Shown here: piece by piece, positions 7,274-15,126 of the stretch
How the letters are laid out: each line of letters starts with the position of its first letter
How positions within the stretch are numbered: the first letter of the stretch is position 1
Position numbers and translations under genes: made by a program
Assembly: GCF_016642265.1 (NCBI RefSeq)
Contig: NZ_MRXX01000012.1
Location: 4,053 to 25,240 of the forward strand
Length of the DNA: 21,188 bases
From: Streptococcus lactarius
GTDB taxonomy: Bacteria > Bacillota > Bacilli > Lactobacillales > Streptococcaceae
Reading direction: 5' to 3'
The notes under the pieces: generated by a model
The model's input: the letters and a program-made list of their open reading frames with translations, nothing else
Databases searched by the model: none
Told to the model about the DNA's origin: nothing

Positions 7274-7320
7274 GAAAACTGTAAAGAAAAATTTAAAAAG
7301 TAAAAGTAGAGGTAGAAAAC

Positions 7321-8322
7321 ATGAAAAATAAACGCTTAATGGGAATTATTGGTTTGATTGCAGTAGCAGTCATTGGGACAGCGATCTATTCTGCGACAGC
7401 AGGTAAAGGCAATAAGGCGGCTACTGGCAATGAAAAGGCCAAAGTTGGGGTCTTGCAGTTGGTCAGCCACCCTTCTCTTGACTTGATCTACAAGGGAATT
7501 CAAGATGGTTTAGCTGAAGAAGGCTACGACAAAGACAAGGTAGAGATTGATTTCCTCAATGCAGAAGGCGATCAAAACAAGGTTGCAACCATGAGTAAAC
7601 AATTGGTAGACAAGGATAACCAAGTCTTGATTGGAATCGCAACCCCATCTGCTCAAGGTTTGGCTAGTGCTACAAAAGACAAACCAATCGTTATGGGAGC
7701 TGTCACCGATCCGGTCGGCGCGAACTTGGTGAAAGATTTGAAGAAACCAGGTGGGAATATCACAGGGGTATCTGACCATAATCCAACGGAGCAACAGTTG
7801 AAATTGATCAAAGCGTTGACTCCAAACGTCAAAACAATCGGGGTTCTCTACTCAACCAGCGAAGACAATTCCAAATCTCAAGTAGAAGAATTTACAAAAT
7901 TAGCAGAAAAAGCAGGCTACAAGGTGGTTCCTTATTCTGTCCCTTCAACAAATGAAATTGCTTCTACCGTGTCTGTTATGTCAGGCAAAGTCGATGCCAT
8001 TTGGGTTCCAATCGACAATACCATTGCTTCAGCCTTCTCAACGGTTGTTGAAGCCAACAAAACAGCTAAAAAACCAATCTTCCCAAGTGCGACAGCCATG
8101 GTAGAAGCTGGTGGCCTTGGTTCAGTCGTTGTCGACCAACATGATCTTGGGGTAGCAACTGGTAAAATGGCTGCCAAGATCTTGAAAGGTCAAAAACCAG
8201 CAGACACACCTGTTGAAATCTTCTCAAACGGTAAGTCTGTCATCAACAAAAAAGTCGCAGATGAATTAGGCATTACTATTCCTGAATCTGTCTTGAAAGA
8301 AGCTGGACAAGTCATTAAATAA
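7321..8322 (+). CDS. trpX: TrpX-type ABC transporter substrate-binding protein (COG2984)
   Basis: The 333-aa protein has an N-terminal hydrophobic anchor (residues 5-26, RLMGIIGLIAVAVIGTAIY). It is followed by the COG2984 periplasmic-binding-like core: KVGVLQLVSHPSLDLIYKGI, VLIGIATPSAQ, KPIVMGAVTDPVGANLV, NITGVSD and VVDQHDLG. It should sit on the outer face of the membrane and bind an aromatic amino acid or a derivative; tryptophan is the best guess because of the Trp T-box. No lipobox cysteine is present after the hydrophobic stretch, so anchoring appears to be by the uncleaved segment. The permease and ATPase (trpY, trpZ) that usually follow are absent, and the next gene is unrelated. AGAGGT lies 8 nt before the ATG. 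Confidence 0.85.
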   Translation: MKNKRLMGIIGLIAVAVIGTAIYSATAGKGNKAATGNEKAKVGVLQLVSHPSLDLIYKGIQDGLAEEGYDKDKVEIDFLNAEGDQNKVATMSKQLVDKDNQVLIGIATPSAQGLASATKDKPIVMGAVTDPVGANLVKDLKKPGGNITGVSDHNPTEQQLKLIKALTPNVKTIGVLYSTSEDNSKSQVEEFTKLAEKAGYKVVPYSVPSTNEIASTVSVMSGKVDAIWVPIDNTIASAFSTVVEANKTAKKPIFPSATAMVEAGGLGSVVVDQHDLGVATGKMAAKILKGQKPADTPVEIFSNGKSVINKKVADELGITIPESVLKEAGQVIK

Positions 8323-8400
8323 AAACCAAATGAATAAGAAGAATGGAAGGGGAATTTGGCTTTGGCAGGTCTTTCAATCGGGACCTTTGAGGAGAAAGAA

Positions 8401-8805
8401 ATGAACGTTAAGATAACAGATCTTCATCCGACCCAACTATACTTATCAGAAAAGAAGTTACAAGATATCCAGATGCTGTATCAGTCGGCAGAAAACATTA
8501 ATGTCGATCCAATTAGTATTCTTGCAGTTAGCAATCGCTTCTTGATTACAGACGGGCATCACAGGGCTTATCAGGCTTTATTGGCAGGTCGGGATACGAT
8601 TTCTGCTGAGTTTGATCAAGATGGTGGCAATGCCTTGTATGCTCTCTATGCGCAAGTTTGCGAGGAAAGAAAGATAGACTCTATTCTGGATTTAAAAGAT
8701 CGTATCTTACCCCAAGATGAGTATGAGGCAAAATGGTATAACTGGTGTGATGGTTTTAACCAAGCAGCAACTCTTCTATTGAAAAGGAAAGCAGATGAAG
8801 AATAG
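8401..8805 (+). CDS. Small ParB/sulfiredoxin-fold protein, 134 aa
   Basis: MNVKITDLHPTQLYLSEKKL is followed by ILAVSNRFLITDGHHRAYQAL (residues about 40-60). The DGHHR motif is characteristic of the ParB/Srx nucleotide-binding superfamily, which includes SerK/SbnI-like free serine kinases. There is no helix-turn-helix, so it is not a full chromosome-partitioning ParB. The catalytic role is unknown. The ATG at 8401 has GAGGAG 7 nt upstream, so I reject longer TTG-started versions. It follows trpX by 78 nt with no terminator between them and is therefore probably read from the Trp T-box promoter. It ends about 50 nt before the pheS promoter. The C-terminal half is Trp- and acid-rich and matches nothing I recognise. 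Confidence 0.75.
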   Translation: MNVKITDLHPTQLYLSEKKLQDIQMLYQSAENINVDPISILAVSNRFLITDGHHRAYQALLAGRDTISAEFDQDGGNALYALYAQVCEERKIDSILDLKDRILPQDEYEAKWYNWCDGFNQAATLLLKRKADEE

Positions 8806-8856
8806 AGAATGCACTGCGTCTTGTTCCCTTTTCTATTGAAATTAGTCTCATCTAAC

Positions 8857-8885
8857 TTGTTTTTTAACTAAAATTCTGCTAAACT
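8857..8885 (+). promoter_or_regulatory. Promoter of the Phe T-box / pheS operon
   Basis: TTGTTT (8857-8862), 17-nt spacer, TAAACT (8880-8885) with a TGc extension. Transcription would start near 8892, shortly before stem I of the T-box. Confidence 0.7.
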
Positions 8886-8891
8886 AGATAG

Positions 8892-9087
8892 TAATCGAAT
8901 AGAAATCTGCAAGACCAGTAGCTCAAGGGAAGTGCATCAGGGAGAAGGGCCGTGACTGAAAGCTCTTTGCATGAAAGCTGAGTGAATTCACTTGCACAAG
9001 GATTTAGAATTAAGGTCTGGTTTACAGATAAAAACGGATGGTACCGCGTGGCAACGCTCCGATCAGGAGCTTGCGCGCGGTTTTTTT
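8892..9087 (+). promoter_or_regulatory. T-box riboswitch, phenylalanine-specific
   Basis: Stem I base GCAAG (8909-8913) pairs with CTTGC (8991-8995). Just before the 3' strand lies TTC (8987-8989) followed by A, the Phe specifier in its usual context GTGAA-TTC-A. The T-box sequence is GGATGGTACCGCG (9036-9048). Its TGGT (9039-9042) pairs with an A discriminator, as on tRNA-Phe. The A at 9038 departs from the consensus AGGGTGGNACC. It controls pheS, the GNAT gene and pheT by tRNA-Phe charging. Confidence 0.93.
9044..9087 (+). terminator. T-box (Phe) regulated terminator
   Basis: CCGCGTGGCAACGCTCC pairs with GGAGCTTGCGCGCGG, with small bulges, a GATCA loop and seven T. The 5' arm overlaps the T-box sequence, as expected for the competing antiterminator. 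Confidence 0.9.
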
Positions 9088-9120
9088 CTATGTCTGTAGA
9101 GAGACTGTGATGGAGGAACT

Positions 9121-10167
9121 ATGTCAACGATTGAAGAACAATTAAAAGCGCTTCGCGAAGAAACGCTGGCAGCTTTGAAGCAGATCTCTGCTGAAAATGA
9201 AAAAGAGATGCAAGACCTACGGGTCTCTGTCCTTGGGAAAAAAGGATCTCTGACGGAGATTCTCAAAGGAATGAAGGATGTCTCAGCTGAGATGCGTCCG
9301 GTTATCGGGAAACACGTTAATGAAGCACGTGATGTCTTGACTTCTGCTTTTGAAGAAACAGCCAAACTCTTGGAAGAAAAGAAAGTCCAAGCTAAACTAG
9401 CGAGCGAAAGCATCGATGTGACCCTTCCAGGTCGTCCAGTTGCTAGTGGTTACCGGCATGTTTTGACCCAAACTAGTGAAGAAATCGAAGATATCTTTAT
9501 CGGGATGGGCTATCAAGTCGTGGATGGCTTTGAAGTAGAGCAAGACTACTACAATTTTGAGCGTATGAATCTTCCCAAAGATCACCCAGCTCGTGATATG
9601 CAGGATACCTTCTACATCACGGAAGAAATCTTGCTTCGGACCCATACTTCACCAGTACAGGCGCGTGCCATGGATGCGCATGACTTTAGTAAGGGGCCAT
9701 TGAAGATGATCTCTCCAGGACGTGTTTTCCGCCGGGATACAGATGATGCGACCCATAGTCACCAATTCCACCAAATCGAAGGTTTGGTTGTTGGAAAAAA
9801 CATCTCTATGGCTGACCTTCAAGGAACACTCCAATTGATCGTGCAAAAGATGTTTGGTGCAGAACGTCAAATCCGTCTGCGTCCATCTTACTTCCCATTT
9901 ACCGAGCCATCGGTTGAAGTGGACGTTTCTTGCTTCAAATGTTGTAGAGCTGGGTGTAATGTCTGTAAGAAAACTGGTTGGATTGAAATTATGGGAGCTG
10001 GTATGGTACACCCACGTGTCCTTGAGATGAGTGGCATTGATTCAACTGTTTATTCAGGATTTGCCTTTGGTCTTGGTCAAGAACGTGTCGCTATGCTCCG
10101 TTATGGAATCAATGATATCCGTGGCTTCTACCAAGGCGATGTCCGTTTTTCAGAACAGTTTAAATAA
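9121..10167 (+). CDS. pheS: Phenylalanyl-tRNA synthetase alpha subunit
   Basis: The 348-aa class II synthetase subunit carries the catalytic core of the alpha2beta2 enzyme that charges tRNA-Phe in the cytosol. Residues 1-90 form the N-terminal coiled coil. THTSPVQAR lies at 174-182. Motif 2, [22 protein letters not shown], spans 200-221. [16 protein letters not shown] lies at 292-307, and motif 3, [14 protein letters not shown], is near 316-329. A cysteine cluster, [13 protein letters not shown] (271-283), lies before the GAGMVHP segment; many orthologues have CFKCGGxGCNVCK there, so the third Cys is unusual. GGAGG lies upstream of the ATG. It is the first gene after the Phe T-box. Confidence 0.98.
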   Translation: MSTIEEQLKALREETLAALKQISAENEKEMQDLRVSVLGKKGSLTEILKGMKDVSAEMRPVIGKHVNEARDVLTSAFEETAKLLEEKKVQAKLASESIDVTLPGRPVASGYRHVLTQTSEEIEDIFIGMGYQVVDGFEVEQDYYNFERMNLPKDHPARDMQDTFYITEEILLRTHTSPVQARAMDAHDFSKGPLKMISPGRVFRRDTDDATHSHQFHQIEGLVVGKNISMADLQGTLQLIVQKMFGAERQIRLRPSYFPFTEPSVEVDVSCFKCCRAGCNVCKKTGWIEIMGAGMVHPRVLEMSGIDSTVYSGFAFGLGQERVAMLRYGINDIRGFYQGDVRFSEQFK

Positions 10168-10169
10168 AT

Positions 10170-10700
10170 ATGTTAGTAAAAGTGAATGCTAAAGAATTTC
10201 AATTTTTAAGGACATTAGAGGTAGAAACCTATGGGGACACCTTTGGTGCCTATATTTCGGATGATGATTTGGAAGACTATTATCAAACGGTCTTGTCACC
10301 AGAGCAGGTCCAGAAGGACTTGGAGAATCCGGAATCTGAAACCTATTTTGTTCTTGATCATGACCAAGAAGTTTGTGGTTTTCTCAAGTTTAACTGGGGA
10401 AAGGCGCAAACAGAGTCTGTTGAAATGAACAATGCCTTTGAAATTCAGCGAATCTATGTCAAAAATGAACACCATGGCAAGGGATACGGCAAGGAAATGT
10501 TGCTCTTTGCCTTGCAAGAAGCTCAGAAACGTGGATTCGACTGGGCTTGGCTTGGTGTTTGGGAACGAAATTTTAAGGCCCAAAACTTTTACAAACAATT
10601 TGGATTTGAACGGTTTAGTGAGCACCACTTTATTACGGGGGAAACCGTTGATACAGACTGGTTGCTTCGGAAACATTTGAAGGAGGATCCACAAGCTTAA
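10170..10700 (+). CDS. GNAT family N-acetyltransferase
   Basis: The 176-aa cytosolic protein has the acetyl-CoA binding motif A at residues 93-117, IQRIYVKNEHHGKGYGKEML, with the R/QxxGxG/A-type HGKGYG loop. Motif B, NFKAQNFYKQFGFE, is at 134-147. The substrate is unknown. Many relatives are annotated as PaiA-like polyamine acetyltransferases, but nothing here proves that. The gene lies between pheS and pheT, an arrangement also known in other streptococci. It starts 2 nt after the pheS stop with no clear Shine-Dalgarno, so translation probably depends on ribosomes finishing pheS. A 10-bp hairpin (GGATCCACAA with TTGTGGGTCC, one wobble) straddles its stop codon without a T tail. Confidence 0.9.
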   Translation: MLVKVNAKEFQFLRTLEVETYGDTFGAYISDDDLEDYYQTVLSPEQVQKDLENPESETYFVLDHDQEVCGFLKFNWGKAQTESVEMNNAFEIQRIYVKNEHHGKGYGKEMLLFALQEAQKRGFDWAWLGVWERNFKAQNFYKQFGFERFSEHHFITGETVDTDWLLRKHLKEDPQA

Positions 10701-10732
10701 TTGTGGGTCCAAATTGAGAGAAAGGAATTGAG

Positions 10733-10755
10733 AAGATCTCGCTTGCTGAGGTCTT
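10733..10755 (+). promoter_or_regulatory. Hairpin in the pheT translation initiation region
   Basis: AAGATCTC (10733-10740) pairs with GAGGTCTT (10748-10755), with a 7-nt loop and one wobble. The only Shine-Dalgarno-like sequences before pheT are GAGGT (10748-10752), which lies in the stem and 15 nt from the ATG, and AAAGGA (10721-10726), 41 nt from it. The hairpin could lower or tune pheT translation. This is an inference from sequence. Confidence 0.35.
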
Positions 10756-10767
10756 ACGATCAGAATT

Positions 10768-13173
10768 ATGTTAGTATCATATAAATGGTTAAAAGAATTG
10801 GTGGACATCGATGTGTCCTCACAAGAGTTGGCTGAAAAAATGTCAACCACTGGGATCGAGGTAGAAGGTGTGGAATCACCAGCTGCTGGTCTCTCAAAAA
10901 TCGTCGTCGGAGAAGTCTTGTCTTGTGAAGATGTGCCGGAAACTCACCTCCATGTCTGCCAAGTCAATGTGGGCGAAGAAGAAGCCCGTCAAATCGTCTG
11001 TGGAGCACCAAATGTGCGTGCAGGCATCAAGGTCATGGTGGCTCTTCCGGGTGCTCGCATTGCGGACAATTACAAGATCAAAAAAGGGAAAATCCGTGGT
11101 TTAGAGTCACTAGGGATGATCTGTTCACTTGGTGAGTTGGGTATTTCTGACTCCGTTGTACCGAAAGAATTTGCAGATGGCATCCAAATCTTGCCAGATG
11201 ATGCTGTTCCAGGTGACGAAGTATTCTCTTACCTAGACTTGGATGATGAAATCATCGAGCTTTCCATCACTCCAAACCGGGCAGACGCCCTTTCTATGCG
11301 TGGAGTGGCTCATGAAGTGGCAGCCATCTATGACAAGGCAGTGAGCTTTAAAGAGTTTGCTCTTACTGAAACGGATCAAGCTGCAGCCGATGCTCTTTCT
11401 GTCAGCATTGATACAGACAAGGCTCCTTACTATGCAGCTCGTATCTTGGACAATGTAACCATCGCGCCAAGTCCACAATGGTTACAAAACCTTCTCATGA
11501 ACGAAGGCATCCGTCCGATTAACAATGTAGTTGACGTAACCAACTATATCTTGCTCTACTTTGGTCAACCAATGCATGCCTTTGACTTGGATACCTTTGA
11601 AGGAAGCGAGATCCGTGTGCGTGAAGCACGTGCTGGGGAAAAATTGGTGACCTTGGATGGTGAAGAACGTGACTTGGAAACAAATGACCTCGTGGTTACG
11701 GTTGCTGACAAACCAGTGGCCCTTGCAGGTGTCATGGGTGGAGAGGCTACAGAAATTTCTGAAAAATCTAGTCGTGTTGTCCTTGAAGCCGCCGTCTTTG
11801 ATGGAACTTCAATCCGTAAGACCAGTGGTCGCCTTAACCTTCGTTCTGAATCGTCTTCTCGTTTTGAAAAAGGCATTAACGTGGCTACTGTCAATGAAGC
11901 CCTTGATGCGGCAGCGAGCTTGATTGCAGAGCTTGCAGGTGCGACTGTGCGTAAAGGTATCGTTTCAGCAGGCCACTTGGATACTTCAGATGTAGAAGTT
12001 TCTTCTACTCTTGCAGATGTCAACCGTGTCCTTGGAACAGAGCTTTCCTACGCAGACGTAGAAGATGTCTTTCGTCGTCTTGGATTTGGCCTTTCTGGAA
12101 ATGCAGAAAGCTTTACAGTGAGCGTACCTCGTCGTCGGTGGGATATTTCGATCGAAGCAGATCTCTTTGAAGAAATCGCTAGGATCTACGGTTATGATCG
12201 CTTACCAGCTAGTCTTCCAGTTTCTGATGGAACAGCTGGTGCCTTGACAGCGACTCAAAAACTCCGTCGCCAAGTTCGTACTATTGCTGAAGGTGCTGGA
12301 TTGACAGAAATCATCACTTATGCACTGACAACTCCTGAAAAAGCCGTTGAATTTGCGACTGCGCCAAGCAATTTAACAGAACTCATGTGGCCAATGACTG
12401 TGGATCGTTCAGTCCTCCGTCAAAATATGATCTCAGGAATCTTGGATACAGTTGCCTACAACGTAGCGCGTAAGAACAAAGATTTGGCTCTCTATGAGAT
12501 CGGAAAAGTCTTTGAACAAAAAGGCAATCCAAAAGAAGACTTGCCAAATGAAATCAATAGCTTTGCCTTTGCTTTGACTGGCTTAGTTGCTGAAAAAGAC
12601 TTCCAAACTCCAGCTGTCCCAGTTGACTTCTTCTATGCCAAGGGAATCTTGGAAGCCCTCTTTGCTCGCTTGGGTCTTGAAGTGACTTATACAGCAACAC
12701 AAGAAATCAAGAGTCTCCACCCTGGCCGGACAGCCTTACTCTCACTTGGTAACCAAGTAATTGGGGTCTTGGGACAAGTCCATCCTGTAACAGCTAAGGC
12801 TTATGACATTCCAGAAACCTATGTGGCTGAAGTGAATTTATCTGCTATTGAAGCAGCCCTTCAACCAGCTAGTCCATTTGTGGAAATCACCAAATTCCCA
12901 GCTGTGAGCCGTGATATCGCTCTTCTCCTGAAAGCAGAAGTAACTCACCAAGATGTGGTTGATGCTATTCAAGCTGCTGGTGTGAAACGTTTGACAGACA
13001 TCAAGCTCTTTGACGTCTACTCAGGTGAAAAACTAGGGGTTGGCATGAAGTCCATGGCCTACAGCCTGACCTTCCAAAATCCAGAAGATAGCCTGACGGA
13101 TGAAGAAGTCGCTCGCTACATGGAAAAAATCCAAGCTTCCCTTGAAGAAAAAGTTGACGCAGAAGTGCGGTAA
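10768..13173 (+). CDS. pheT: Phenylalanyl-tRNA synthetase beta subunit
   Basis: The 801-aa partner of PheS handles tRNA binding and editing. Domains in order: the OB-fold tRNA-binding domain about 40-150 ([28 protein letters not shown]); B3/B4 editing region from about 166 ([20 protein letters not shown]); B5 near 454 ([27 protein letters not shown]); the synthetase-like core; and the C-terminal ferredoxin-fold anticodon-binding domain from about 709 ([13 protein letters not shown] to the end). Length is normal for Firmicutes. [13 protein letters not shown] is the usual start. The ribosome binding site is poor (see the preceding hairpin). No terminator lies before the repeat that begins 21 nt after the stop; the terminator-like hairpin inside that repeat may end the operon. 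Confidence 0.98.
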   Translation: MLVSYKWLKELVDIDVSSQELAEKMSTTGIEVEGVESPAAGLSKIVVGEVLSCEDVPETHLHVCQVNVGEEEARQIVCGAPNVRAGIKVMVALPGARIADNYKIKKGKIRGLESLGMICSLGELGISDSVVPKEFADGIQILPDDAVPGDEVFSYLDLDDEIIELSITPNRADALSMRGVAHEVAAIYDKAVSFKEFALTETDQAAADALSVSIDTDKAPYYAARILDNVTIAPSPQWLQNLLMNEGIRPINNVVDVTNYILLYFGQPMHAFDLDTFEGSEIRVREARAGEKLVTLDGEERDLETNDLVVTVADKPVALAGVMGGEATEISEKSSRVVLEAAVFDGTSIRKTSGRLNLRSESSSRFEKGINVATVNEALDAAASLIAELAGATVRKGIVSAGHLDTSDVEVSSTLADVNRVLGTELSYADVEDVFRRLGFGLSGNAESFTVSVPRRRWDISIEADLFEEIARIYGYDRLPASLPVSDGTAGALTATQKLRRQVRTIAEGAGLTEIITYALTTPEKAVEFATAPSNLTELMWPMTVDRSVLRQNMISGILDTVAYNVARKNKDLALYEIGKVFEQKGNPKEDLPNEINSFAFALTGLVAEKDFQTPAVPVDFFYAKGILEALFARLGLEVTYTATQEIKSLHPGRTALLSLGNQVIGVLGQVHPVTAKAYDIPETYVAEVNLSAIEAALQPASPFVEITKFPAVSRDIALLLKAEVTHQDVVDAIQAAGVKRLTDIKLFDVYSGEKLGVGMKSMAYSLTFQNPEDSLTDEEVARYMEKIQASLEEKVDAEVR

Positions 13174-13194
13174 TATGTAGTTCAAAATATCTTA

Positions 13195-13494
13195 GAAACC
13201 TTCCTTAGGAGAGTACGGACGTCAGCGAACTTCGAAGAAGTTCCATGACTAATTAAGATACAAAGGGCGTTGCGGATAAAGTCAAAATAGGAAGTTTGAC
13301 GCAGAATCTTTCGATTCTAGGAGAACTTATCTTTTTGACACAATCCGTAGCCCGTGTTCAATTAGTTTTGAACCTCCTCGATCTTTAATTTCCGGGCTCA
13401 GGCTAAAACAGTTTCCCAAACTGTTTTACTCCCAAAACTCCCGAGTGCTAGAAACAATCGTGTTTCTAGCACTTTTCTCACGGCGGAAAGTTTC
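13195..13494 (+). repeat. 300-bp structured dispersed repeat, copy 2
   Basis: Direct copy of the element at 4784-5084, beginning 21 nt after pheT. The ends are GAAACCTTCC (13195-13204) and GGAAAGTTTC (13485-13494), so one of ten terminal pairs is lost here. All internal helices seen in copy 1 are kept. The CCC-loop hairpin (13405-13427) has T-A where copy 1 has C-G. The last hairpin extends to a perfect 12 bp (13445-13472). GTTCAA/TTGAAC (near 13357-13374) is fully paired, where copy 1 has a G-T wobble. AGAATC/GATTCT gains one pair. The flanks of the two copies are unrelated apart from A+T richness, and I find no target-site duplication. Confidence 0.85.
13445..13477 (+). terminator. Terminator-like hairpin inside repeat copy 2
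   Basis: GTGCTAGAAACA (13445-13456) pairs perfectly with TGTTTCTAGCAC (13461-13472), followed by TTTTC. It may serve as the terminator of the pheS-pheT operon or of an RNA encoded by the repeat. Confidence 0.55.
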
Positions 13495-13589
13495 AATTTA
13501 TTCTTACATTAATCTGATAGTATAAAATCATTCAAATTTTTTCAGCCTTACTTCGGCCATTTTATGTAAAAAAGTTTGTTTTCACTCTA

Positions 13590-13619
13590 AACAGTTGAGA
13601 ATTTCTCAGCTGTTTTTTT
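13590..13619 (+). terminator. Intrinsic terminator
   Basis: ACAGTTGAG pairs with CTCAGCTGT (one wobble), with an AATTT loop and seven T. It is a strong terminator about 100 nt after the repeat and isolates the next operon from upstream transcription. Between it and the operator region the only other structure I see is a short palindrome, TTTTAGG/CCTAAAA, at 13637-13651. Confidence 0.85.
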
Positions 13620-13695
13620 CTTACAAAACTTGTATGTTTTAGGGCCTAAAACCCTATAAAAATAAAGAAATTGCTTTAAGTACTCAAAATATCTA

Positions 13696-13755
13696 TGTCA
13701 ACTATCTTGCTATTTTTGACAAATATTCTTATTTTTTGACAAATATACTTGTCAA
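13696..13755 (+). promoter_or_regulatory. Operator-like cluster of TTGACAA half-sites
   Basis: Four half-sites occur: TGTCAA (13696-13701), TTGACAA (13716-13722), TTGACAA (13736-13742) and TTGTCAA (13749-13755). The second and third sit in an 18-nt direct repeat with one mismatch and a period of exactly 20 bp. The third and fourth form an inverted repeat with a 6-nt centre that overlaps the -35. This arrangement suits binding by the XRE regulator encoded in the operon. That link is inference. Confidence 0.55.
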
Positions 13756-13777
13756 AAAGAAAAAGAAGTGTTACAAT
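13749..13777 (+). promoter_or_regulatory. Promoter of the XRE/ABC operon
   Basis: TTGTCA (13749-13754), 17-nt spacer, TACAAT (13772-13777) with a TGt extension. Its -35 is the last half-site of the operator-like cluster, so a bound repressor would block RNA polymerase. Confidence 0.75.
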
Positions 13778-13808
13778 GATTTTAGTTGAAAGAAGGGAAG
13801 GTTTTCTT

Positions 13809-14117
13809 ATGGGAGCCATATGGATTCTGTTTATCCCTTTTCTGTTTATCATTTATGCAAGCACAGAAAAGAAGATAAAAAGATTGAACAAACGCATTAG
13901 ACGATTAGAAAAACAAGTGAAAGGAAATCAAGATATGTCTAGACTTTTAGAAGAATTGAAAGGCCAAACGGTCACTGTCACAGTAAATGGTTTTGGAACC
14001 GAATATGAAATTGTGGATATTGATGAAGATTGGGTCAAACTGACTCGTGTGAATAATAAACAACAAAGCGAGACAAAATTAGTTCGCATCGAAGATATTC
14101 AAGGTGTTCAGCTATAG
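13809..14117 (+). CDS. Small membrane-anchored protein with coiled coil and beta domain, 102 aa
   Basis: MGAIWILFIPFLFIIYAST forms one membrane segment. It is followed by a very basic heptad-like stretch (KKIKRLNKRIRRLEKQVKG, about residues 21-39) and a C-terminal beta-rich part (LKGQTVTVTVNGFGTEYEI to the end) that looks like a small barrel. The soluble part is probably cytosolic because of the positive residues after the single segment. The ATG at 13809 is chosen because an earlier in-frame start at 13749 would lie inside the promoter, and GGAAGG lies before this ATG. It is the first gene of the operon, 12 nt before the XRE gene. I do not recognise a function. Confidence 0.75.
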   Translation: MGAIWILFIPFLFIIYASTEKKIKRLNKRIRRLEKQVKGNQDMSRLLEELKGQTVTVTVNGFGTEYEIVDIDEDWVKLTRVNNKQQSETKLVRIEDIQGVQL

Positions 14118-14129
14118 GAGGCGAAAGCC

Positions 14130-14339
14130 ATGATCTTAAAAAATCGATTGAAAGAGTTGAGAGCGCGTGATGGGCTCAACCAATCCGAGCTAGCCAAGCT
14201 AGCAGGGGTCTCGCGCCAGTCTATCAGTCTCTTGGAGCGGGGGGAATACACCCCCTCGGTTATCATTGCGATCACCATCGCCCAGATTTTCAAGGAACCG
14301 GTGGAAAATGTCTTTCGTCTAGTAGAGGGAGAGGAATAA
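14130..14339 (+). CDS. XRE family helix-turn-helix transcriptional regulator
   Basis: A 69-aa Cro/CI-type DNA-binding protein consisting of little more than the HTH domain. LNQSELAKLAGVSRQSISLL (residues 15-34) is the helix-turn-helix, followed by ERGEYTPS, and EPVENVFRLVEGEE closes the protein. GGAGG lies 9 nt before the ATG. Such short regulators usually act as dimers and often control the genes they lie with. The half-site cluster over this operon's promoter is the natural candidate target. It is followed 2 nt later by a membrane protein gene and then ABC transporter genes, a common arrangement in Firmicutes. Confidence 0.93.
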   Translation: MILKNRLKELRARDGLNQSELAKLAGVSRQSISLLERGEYTPSVIIAITIAQIFKEPVENVFRLVEGEE

Positions 14340-14341
14340 CA

Positions 14342-15115
14342 ATGAAAAAGAAATATCAAGAAAGGTCAGCGCGTTACCGTTTTTGGAGAAACATGGCCCT
14401 GGTCCTTTTAGGATTAATCATTGGCTTTTTGACAGGTTATTTTGGTTCAGATCATCCTATTGAAATCCAAAAGCTATTTGATCGAGATATGCTCTATATT
14501 GGGTCAATCATTTTATATCTGGTGATTTTTGGGATTGCGTCTACCTACCTCATCTCATCCCGCCAGTCTTATCAGATGATGGAGGAGACAGAAGATGAGG
14601 ATGAGGCCTACCGTTATGAAAGTCAAACGAGAAGGCTCTATGACTTGGCCACGATTTTCAAAGGCGTCATGATTGTTCCCTATCTATTAGTGATTTTCTT
14701 CTCTTGCCAAAAACTAGTCTATGAAGAAAAACTAACAGGTGCTTTTGGGAAATACACCATCCCGCTTATTTTCCTTGCTTTGATCCTTCTTACTTTTGGA
14801 TTGGAACATCAGTTTCGAAAAACCTTTAAACAGATTTATGGAAAAGCGATCCCACGCAATTCTAGTGGTGCAGAAGTCCGTGAATTAATGATGAGTATGA
14901 TGGATGAAGCAGAAAAACAAATTTGCTATGAGGAGAACTTCGACATTGTTTTCAAGTTAAGCAATTATGTCTTACCGATTTCCTTGATGGTGATATTCTT
15001 AGTTGGCATTACTTTCCAGACAGATATCTTATTAGCATTAGTAGTTGTATCACTGATTTATGTCTATATCTTGGTCTCTCAGTACAAGATTACCAAACGT
15101 TATTATAAAGAGTAA
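14342..15115 (+). CDS. Multi-pass membrane protein, 257 aa (DUF3169-like)
   Basis: Hydrophobic segments lie near residues 14-35, 49-72, 110-128, 137-156, 211-230 and 231-248, so about six membrane spans. The segments are arranged in pairs, with a hydrophilic cytosolic-looking stretch rich in Glu, Asp and Arg after the second (EETEDEDEAYRYESQTRR). Another lies before the fifth. Its overall form and its place behind a short XRE regulator resemble the DUF3169 family of streptococci; I cannot verify this. GGGAGAGGA before the ATG lies in the end of the XRE gene. It may be a membrane partner of the ABC transporter or a separate sensor. Confidence 0.7.
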   Translation: MKKKYQERSARYRFWRNMALVLLGLIIGFLTGYFGSDHPIEIQKLFDRDMLYIGSIILYLVIFGIASTYLISSRQSYQMMEETEDEDEAYRYESQTRRLYDLATIFKGVMIVPYLLVIFFSCQKLVYEEKLTGAFGKYTIPLIFLALILLTFGLEHQFRKTFKQIYGKAIPRNSSGAEVRELMMSMMDEAEKQICYEENFDIVFKLSNYVLPISLMVIFLVGITFQTDILLALVVVSLIYVYILVSQYKITKRYYKE

Positions 15116-15126
15116 AGGAGTCATTC

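Noticed and set aside
8356..8400. TTG-started extension of the ParB/Srx-like protein
   Set aside because: The ATG at 8401 has a good GAGGAG ribosome binding site; the TTG has its purine-rich sequence too close.
10296..10850. 184-codon minus-strand frame across the GNAT gene and the pheT start
   Set aside because: It is antisense to two recognised genes, without promoter or ribosome binding site; it arises from the codon use of the sense genes.
11565..12023. 152-codon minus-strand frame within pheT
   Set aside because: Ser/Thr/Arg-rich shadow of pheT on the opposite strand.
13749..13808. N-terminal extension of the 102-aa membrane protein
   Set aside because: The region holds the -35 and -10 of the operon promoter, so the upstream start would not be transcribed.
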